Shown here one piece after another: positions 5,846 to 11,561 of a stretch of 11,561 nt of DNA. Positions within the stretch are counted from its first letter, which is position 1. The number at the start of each line of letters is the position of its first letter. The notes under the pieces were generated by a model. That model did no database searches. It had not been told where the DNA came from and saw only the letters and a list, made by a program, of their open reading frames with translations. Source of the DNA: Myxococcales bacterium UBA5297 (lineage in GTDB: Bacteria > Myxococcota > Myxococcia > Myxococcales > UBA5297); the NCBI GenBank assembly GCA_002408385.1, contig DHSB01000115.1:33735-45295 (forward strand), written 5' to 3'. The translations under genes and the position numbers were made by a program.

Positions 5846-8800
5846 TTAGAGCGACGTGTAGTCGGTGTAGTAGACGTACAGGCGGATGTCGCTGAGCGAG
5901 TTGAGGTTGAGGTCCTTGTTCGCCAGCTCGTCCTTCTTGTTGACGACGAGCTGCCACTGCGAGTTGACGTAGGGCCGGTCGCGCAAGCGCTCGCTGCGGT
6001 AGACTGCGTCGTCGAACTCGCGCCTGCCGTTCATGAAGGTGTTGACGACGGCGGTCCTGGCCGGCTGCGTGTAGAAGACCTTCTTGCCCCCCACTCCCCT
6101 GACCGTGCCGGTGCCGCGCTGGCGCACGTAGACGCGGGACACCGCGTCGCCCAGGTCGCTGCCGACCAGCTCCGCCTCGACGTAGAGCACCTTGTGGTTG
6201 CGGGTGAGCGGCGACAGCTCGCGGAAGGTGGTGGGGAAGGACAGGACGACGTAGCCGTTCTCGTCGAGCAGCTTGACGTCCTGCAGCGCCTTGCGGAACT
6301 GCAGTACGCGGTCGGACTCGCAGTAGGCCATCGAGGTCGCCGGGTCGAGGTTGCCGATCTTGAAGATGTCGTCGCGGGCCGAGACGACCTGCACGCGCAC
6401 GTCGGCCGTGCCGTAGGACTCGCGGAACGACAGGTAGGCGTTCTCCAGGTCGAAGAGGTAGGCCTCGAGGTTCAGGTCGCCGTGCTGCACCATGCGCACC
6501 AGGAACAGGTCGCCCAGGTGCGTGTGGCTCTGGCTGGTGAAGTACTCGAAGACCTTGGAAGCCTTGTAGGCCTCCTTGAGCGCGGCCTGGAAGGTGCGGT
6601 CGGCGGCCAGGATGTCGTCGTTCTTGTAGATGCGCACGTTGGGGTCGTTGCGCGCCGCCTCGAGGTTGATGGCCAGCTGCGTCGCGTCCTCGAGGCTCTG
6701 CAGCGTGGCGAGCTCCTGGTTGCGCAGGTACTCCACCTTGGAGACGGCCAGCCGGATCGACTGCGCCGCCTGCAGCGCCTCCAACTCGAGAGTGAGCATC
6801 TCGAGCCAGAGGTTCTTGACCGTGGCCTCCGACTCGATCTTCGCGTATTCGCACTCTCGCTGCACCTCGTAGACAACCAGGCTGTCCTGGATCTCTTGGA
6901 GCTGTAGCTGCTTGTTGGCGATGCCCCCCTCGATGCCGGTGAGGATGATGTCGCTGACCACCCAGCCGGCGGTCATCAGGCCGATGCCTACCGCGGCGCC
7001 GGCGCAGTCGGTGGAGGTGCCGATGTTGCACTTGAGGATGTCGGCGGTCTTCTCGAGGTGGTCAGTGATGCGCGCCATCTCGTTGTGGGTGATCTCGCAG
7101 TCGGATATCTGCCTGGACAGGGTCTGGGTCCTGGCCTGTTCGCCTTCCAGGTGGGTTGCGGTGACCTCGTAGGCACCGCACAGCGCCCCCACGCGGCTCT
7201 GCTCGTTCTTGATCTGCCCCAGGAGCACCTGCTGTTGGGCGAGGACCTTGCGCATCTCCAGCCGCGCCAGGTCGACCTCGCCCAGGGCGTCGTGGATGCC
7301 ACCGTTGGCCACCAGGCCGCAGGGGTCGGGGATGTGCATCTGCGTCGGCAGCAGGTACACGTAGGCCGGAGTCGCCGGGTACACCTTGCCGTCGGCGCCC
7401 CGGAAGGTGCCGCAAATCTCCGCGAGCTGGTCTTCATAGCTCGACTGCAGCTTGGACAGCTCGTTCTGGAAGGCGACCGCGTCGGTCTCGAAGCTGCGGT
7501 TGTTGGCCAGCGCTACCGCCTCCTTCTTGGCCGCGAGCAAGAGGCGGTCCTTGGCCAGGGAGAGCTGCTTCTCGAAGATGTTGGCGTCGGTCGGGTTGAG
7601 CGAGGGCGAGGGGACGTACTCGGCGGGGAAGCCGAAGTAGTTCACCTGGTCGGTGATGCTCTCGTACAGGTCGCGCATGCTCAGCATCGCGCTGCGGTAG
7701 CGCCCCGCGGCCTCCTCGAGGTTCTTGGCGATCTCCGGTTTGCTCGCGCTGCCGGCCACGGTGCGCACCTTGGCGAGCACGTTCGACAGGACGATCGACT
7801 CGAGGTAGGCGCCGGCGTAGGCGCGCTCCACCACCTGCCGCGCCAGCTCGGGGCGGTTGAAGCTCTGGTAGCGCTTGGCGATCTCGGCATAGGCCGCTGC
7901 CTTCTGCGTCGAGGCGCGGGCCAGAGCCTTGAAGTACGAGCTGACGGTCTCGGCGGTGACGAAGCCGTTGACCTCGCCCAGCTCGATCGCCTTCCACAGA
8001 AGTGGCGCCGTCCGGTAGAAGCGCTCCAGCGCCATCTCGTAGTACTGCGCCGCCTGATAGAGCACGTACATCTCGTAGCCGGCGCCGCCCGACAGGTTGA
8101 GGCCGTTCTCGCCCTCGAACTGCTGGCCGGGGAAGGAGAGCATTGCCGAGCCGGCCAGGTCGAAGCGCGAGGCGAACGCCGCGGTGTACGACTCGTCGCC
8201 GAGCATTACCAGGAGCTCGGCGTAGAGGCGCTCGAAGCCGTCCCGCGTCTCCTTGCCGCTGGTCGTGAAGGGGTTGTCCACCAGGGCGTAGCTGTAGGTC
8301 TGCCGCAGCACCCGCTGCATCTCGCGCATCGACTCGGTGTAGGGGCCGCCGGCGCTCTCCCCGGCACGCGCGGCCGCAAGCGCGGAGTAGCCGTCGGTGT
8401 AGACCTTGGCCAGGCAGTCGACCCGATCGCGCAGCTCCTCGATGATGAGCGGGTCGTAGCAGTACTCCTGGCCCACCCCGCACTCCACCGGCGCGAAACC
8501 GATGCTCTTGCCCGAACGGCTCGTGAACTTGGTCTTGTAGAGGAAGGCCTGGGCCACTGCGGACTCGAGCGGGATCGGCGCGCTGGACTGGGTTCCGGTC
8601 GCCTCCTGGTAGAAGCGCTTCTCCTGGCGCAGGTCGGTGCGGATAAGGTCGCAGTACGCGCTGGCACTCGCGCCGCCCGGCAGGACGATGCCGTCGGCCG
8701 CGAGCTCAGCGTCGGACTTGCAGCGCCAGAAGGGGTTGAGCCGCACCGCGCCGCTGGCAGCCCAGGCGTCGACCGTGCTCTCGCAGACGCCCTTGGCGAG

Positions 8801-11561
8801 GATGGTGCGCGCGGCGCCGGCAGCCGCCACCGCCTGCGTCGTGCCGGTCGGCGTCTCGATGGTGAAGTTGTCGCGGTAGGCGCTCTGGCAGACCTCGTTG
8901 CTGTGCTCGTTCGGCGACGCCGAGTCCCTGGTGGCGAAGTAGGTGACCTGGCTGCCCGCCGGGCAGGGGATGGGATTGCTCGGATCGCGGCCGCCGTCGA
9001 TGAGGCCGGTGTCCGCGCACAGCCAGTGGATCCGCTCGAGCTTCGGCCCGGAGGGCGGCTCGGTGACGAACGCGGGCGCAGCGGCGACCGCGGAGGGGCC
9101 GCCCAAGGCGTACCGCCCCAGCTTCAGGAGGTTTGCCGCGTCGGCGGGGAAGCTCGCGCCCACGCCCGCCTCGGCCATCAGGCTTTCGCTGCAGCCCAGC
9201 CGCAGCAGGTCTTGGGCCGGGTCGGGGCTGGCCGTCTGCGCGTTGCCCTGGAAGGCCGCGGCGTCCAGAGTGACCGGGACGCGCTCTAGGACCATGAAGC
9301 CCAGGCCCGAGAAGTCGCTGTCGGCCGTGCCCAGGAACGAGGGCACGCTCTCCTGGAAGAGGATGACCAGCGTCTTCTGGTCGATGAGCGCGCCGTCCAC
9401 CAGGCTGAGCGAACGCCTGCGCTGGCGGCCGTCGGGGATGGGGTTGGCGGTGGCGGCCAGGGCGTTGGCCTCATGGGCGCTCGACACGTCGCCCGCGGGC
9501 AGGGTCCGGTCGCGGCACTCGTTGCGGTAGCGCGTGCCGTCGGCGCGGGTGAGCACGCCCTTGCCGAAGCCCTTGACCAGGAAGGGCACCTCCACCTTTG
9601 CGAATTGGCTGCCGCCGGCGCTGCAGTCGCTGTCGTCGGGCACGAAGCGGGCACCGACGTTGAGCTGCGCGGCGAAGTCGCTGACCTGGCAGAGCGTGGT
9701 GCCCAGGGCGTTCTCGGCGCAGGCGGTGGGGGCGGTGTCGAAGACCAGGCTCACCTTCGGATTCCCCACGTAGTGCAGCGTGGTGTCGGTGGCGATCTTC
9801 CCCGACCAGCCGCTCGAGCCCTGCGGGCGGCCCGCAGCCGCGGCGTCGTCGGGCTGGAGGTTGAGGGCAATGGGGAACTCGGTCATGCCCGCCGGCACCT
9901 CGAAGGTGGAGGAGTCGGAGGTGTAGACGACGTAGCCCTTCGGGTTGTCGTAGGGGAAGCAGACCTCGTGCTGCCCGTCGCAGTCCGGCCCCTGCTTCAT
10001 GTGCGGGCTCTTCCAGGCGCCGGTCACGGTGGCCGAGACCATCGCCTCGAACTCCTCGACCGAGGCGCTGCCGCTCTTCAGGCGGGCCCACTGCTGAACG
10101 AACGCGTTCTTGACCTTGGCCAGCTCCGTCGGATTGAGCTTGTCGGTCGGCGCGAGTCGCTGCCAGACGGCGAGCCCCTCGCGGTTGAACATCGAGAAGT
10201 AGTGCATTCGCCCCTGCCATCGCCCCGCGGGGCTCTCGCGGTACGAGAGCCTGACGAGGCGGCGGCCGAGGTTGGGGGCGCTGATCTCCAGGACGCCCTC
10301 CCAGCGGGCGAGCGTGGAGTTGTTGGCGTGCTGCAAGGTGATCGTCTTGCGGTTGCTCGCGGTGCCCGAGGCCTTGCCGTCGACGTCGACGCTGAGCTGC
10401 TGGACCCGCTCGGCGCTGACGCCCTGGCCCATCAGAATCCAGTGGAGCGGGGTGTCGGTCACGTCCGTGAAGGTGCCGTCGGACGCGAACTCGCGGTGGG
10501 AGACCTTGCGGACGGTGAAGGTCTTGATGTCCGGGTTGTCGTTGACGATCTCGAAGGAGGCGGCCACCGAGGTGTTGGTGAAGGCGATGCTGTTGAGCTC
10601 CTGGGTGCCCGACTCGATGACGGAGAAGGACATGGCCAGCTCGGCCTGATCCTGGCTGGTGTTCTCCACGGTGCTGGGCAGGCAGTAGCCGCTCTGGCCG
10701 TCGGAGGTGACGCAGGACTTGCCCTCGGGGCAGTTCTCGGCAGCGCCGGCCTGGCACGGCAGGCGGCAAGCGGCTTTGTAGCAGCGGGCCGCGGCGCCGC
10801 AGTCGGCGTCTGCCCGGCAGTTGGAGTAGCACTTGCCGCTCAAGCAGACCTGGTGGGCGGCGCAGTCGACGTCGGTCTGGCAGGCGCCCTGCGACAGGAA
10901 GCAGAGCGCCTGGCAGTTGCCACCTAGGCACAGCTCGCCCGCGTTGCAGTCAGAGTCTTCTAGGCAGGCGCCGCCCGGAGGGAGGCTCGACTTGCGGTTG
11001 CCCGCGACGGCGGAGACACAGGTGCCGTCGACGCACTCCAGTCCGGAGACGCAGCCCTCCATCAGCCCTTCCGCCGAGCAGGGGCGGTAGGTCCCGTCCG
11101 CCGTGAGCAGACCGGCCTTGCACGGCGTGTAGCAGACCGGGTTGGCGGGGACCTCGTGAGGCAGGCCGTCGCCCCAGGCGCAGATCCCGGCGACGCAGCC
11201 AAGGCCCTTCCCGCAGGCATCGCCCGGCAGACAGCCGCAGCCTACGGTGCCGTAGTCGCAGGCCTGGCACGTCCCCTCGACGCACGCGTTGCCGGCCCGG
11301 CACGTGCGGTTGGCAAAGCAGGCGTTGCCGGTGTAGCCCGCGGGGTCGACGCACTTGCCCGACTCGCAGGCCGAGCCGTCCGTGCAGACGCTCGCAGCGT
11401 CACACTTGCAGCCCCGGGTGCCCTCGGTACAGGAGGCGCTCAGGCATACCCCGCCAGAGCAGGACAGGGAGTCGTTGGCGCAGGTGTCGTTGCCCAAGCA
11501 TGCGCAGTCGAGATCGCCAGCTCGGCAGTTAACGCACTTCCCTCTGTGCCAACGTGCGTGA
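5846..11561 (-). CDS. Giant Cys-rich secreted protein with Tc toxin A-like helical/coiled-coil C-terminus (5' end off the right edge)
   Basis: 1904 residues are visible, ending at TAA 5846. The frame is open to the right edge. The TTG at 11497 is not a plausible start because it falls inside a Cys repeat (DCAC-L-GNDTC). Numbering from the edge, residues 9-150 carry three copies of (G/D)C-x-C-x5-C-x5-C-x2-G-x-C. Residues 196-271 carry three D-x-D-C-x5-C-x4-C-x3-C units, a style common in Myxococcota exported proteins. Residues 300-1060 are mostly beta-rich, with a basic RQRRRS at 712-717. Residues 1060-1420 are helical. Residues 1433-1511 form a coiled-coil arm, 1522-1547 a hydrophobic segment (GAAVGIGLMTAGWVVSDIIL), and 1548-1640 the return arm. 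The last 200 residues are beta-rich and end in SLSDIRLYVYYTDY. Tc toxin A subunits have the same order at their C-terminus (helical pore hairpin, then beta TcB-binding domain) and end in a S-(I/L)-(S/T)-D-(I/V)-x-L-H-x-R-Y-T-like motif. Homology is inferred by eye; an unrelated coiled-coil surface protein is the main alternative. Coding is certain, the function is not. Confidence 0.85.
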   Translation of the reverse strand, partial: HARWHRGKCVNCRAGDLDCACLGNDTCANDSLSCSGGVCLSASCTEGTRGCKCDAASVCTDGSACESGKCVDPAGYTGNACFANRTCRAGNACVEGTCQACDYGTVGCGCLPGDACGKGLGCVAGICAWGDGLPHEVPANPVCYTPCKAGLLTADGTYRPCSAEGLMEGCVSGLECVDGTCVSAVAGNRKSSLPPGGACLEDSDCNAGELCLGGNCQALCFLSQGACQTDVDCAAHQVCLSGKCYSNCRADADCGAAARCYKAACRLPCQAGAAENCPEGKSCVTSDGQSGYCLPSTVENTSQDQAELAMSFSVIESGTQELNSIAFTNTSVAASFEIVNDNPDIKTFTVRKVSHREFASDGTFTDVTDTPLHWILMGQGVSAERVQQLSVDVDGKASGTASNRKTITLQHANNSTLARWEGVLEISAPNLGRRLVRLSYRESPAGRWQGRMHYFSMFNREGLAVWQRLAPTDKLNPTELAKVKNAFVQQWARLKSGSASVEEFEAMVSATVTGAWKSPHMKQGPDCDGQHEVCFPYDNPKGYVVYTSDSSTFEVPAGMTEFPIALNLQPDDAAAAGRPQGSSGWSGKIATDTTLHYVGNPKVSLVFDTAPTACAENALGTTLCQVSDFAAQLNVGARFVPDDSDCSAGGSQFAKVEVPFLVKGFGKGVLTRADGTRYRNECRDRTLPAGDVSSAHEANALAATANPIPDGRQRRRSLSLVDGALIDQKTLVILFQESVPSFLGTADSDFSGLGFMVLERVPVTLDAAAFQGNAQTASPDPAQDLLRLGCSESLMAEAGVGASFPADAANLLKLGRYALGGPSAVAAAPAFVTEPPSGPKLERIHWLCADTGLIDGGRDPSNPIPCPAGSQVTYFATRDSASPNEHSNEVCQSAYRDNFTIETPTGTTQAVAAAGAARTILAKGVCESTVDAWAASGAVRLNPFWRCKSDAELAADGIVLPGGASASAYCDLIRTDLRQEKRFYQEATGTQSSAPIPLESAVAQAFLYKTKFTSRSGKSIGFAPVECGVGQEYCYDPLIIEELRDRVDCLAKVYTDGYSALAAARAGESAGGPYTESMREMQRVLRQTYSYALVDNPFTTSGKETRDGFERLYAELLVMLGDESYTAAFASRFDLAGSAMLSFPGQQFEGENGLNLSGGAGYEMYVLYQAAQYYEMALERFYRTAPLLWKAIELGEVNGFVTAETVSSYFKALARASTQKAAAYAEIAKRYQSFNRPELARQVVERAYAGAYLESIVLSNVLAKVRTVAGSASKPEIAKNLEEAAGRYRSAMLSMRDLYESITDQVNYFGFPAEYVPSPSLNPTDANIFEKQLSLAKDRLLLAAKKEAVALANNRSFETDAVAFQNELSKLQSSYEDQLAEICGTFRGADGKVYPATPAYVYLLPTQMHIPDPCGLVANGGIHDALGEVDLARLEMRKVLAQQQVLLGQIKNEQSRVGALCGAYEVTATHLEGEQARTQTLSRQISDCEITHNEMARITDHLEKTADILKCNIGTSTDCAGAAVGIGLMTAGWVVSDIILTGIEGGIANKQLQLQEIQDSLVVYEVQRECEYAKIESEATVKNLWLEMLTLELEALQAAQSIRLAVSKVEYLRNQELATLQSLEDATQLAINLEAARNDPNVRIYKNDDILAADRTFQAALKEAYKASKVFEYFTSQSHTHLGDLFLVRMVQHGDLNLEAYLFDLENAYLSFRESYGTADVRVQVVSARDDIFKIGNLDPATSMAYCESDRVLQFRKALQDVKLLDENGYVVLSFPTTFRELSPLTRNHKVLYVEAELVGSDLGDAVSRVYVRQRGTGTVRGVGGKKVFYTQPARTAVVNTFMNGRREFDDAVYRSERLRDRPYVNSQWQLVVNKKDELANKDLNLNSLSDIRLYVYYTDYTSL

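Noticed and set aside
3494..6907. A plus-strand open frame of over 1100 codons opposite the lipoprotein and the giant gene.
   Set aside because: It is a mirror of minus-strand GC-rich coding. The product is a low-complexity Ala/Val/Arg/Leu-rich string with no domain, and both minus-strand genes show signal, Cys repeats and motifs.
7058..9289. A 743-codon plus-strand open frame.
   Set aside because: It is antisense to the helical part of the giant protein, with shadow composition (Ala, Gly, Val, Arg, His) and no recognisable motif.
9473..10927. A 484-codon plus-strand open frame and an opposing minus-strand frame of similar size.
   Set aside because: Both are alternative frames of the Cys-rich and beta regions of the giant gene, with biased low-complexity composition.

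Overview
The window is high-GC DNA, and every intact gene reads on the minus strand. Secreted or surface proteins with cysteine-rich 'DxDC...C..G.C' repeats, a HelD/UvrD-like helicase and degenerate Rhs and IS91-type remnants together suggest a Myxococcota (former Deltaproteobacteria) genome. That assignment is an inference from style, not from a marker gene.

Right half (3491-11561): two genes lie head to tail, 18 bp apart, and form a probable operon. The upstream gene runs off the right edge. Its visible 1904 residues hold an N-terminal Cys-rich repeat region, a beta-rich middle, a long helical region, an antiparallel coiled coil broken by one hydrophobic segment, and a beta-rich C-terminus. 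From the coiled coil to the last residue, its order of elements and several local patterns resemble the pore-forming and TcB-binding end of insecticidal Tc toxin A subunits. This is the most interesting hypothesis here and is not proven. The downstream gene encodes a 778-residue Cys-rich lipoprotein with four internal Cys modules and two Ca-binding-like Asp loops.

Middle (1938-3284): a secreted 448-residue protein with tail-fibre-type 'VGIGT..P...LHV' repeats and a C-terminal peptidase S74 (intramolecular chaperone) domain. It has its own 206-bp upstream gap.

Left part (1-1937): the first 86 codons of a HelD/UvrD-like helicase gene, then about 1.7 kb of gene-poor DNA. This stretch holds a 42-bp tandem repeat with an internal hairpin (about 424-748) and three decayed fragments: an Rhs/YD-repeat piece on the plus strand, an IS91-type transposase piece, and the C-terminal motor motifs of a superfamily 2 helicase. 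All three carry frameshifts, so this looks like an insertion and decay hotspot.

Working model (inference): the three intact secreted products form a cell-surface or exported apparatus. A large multidomain protein may insert in or contact membranes, a lipoprotein partner is made from the same message, and a trimeric self-chaperoned fibre protein lies next door. Nothing in the window proves that they interact.
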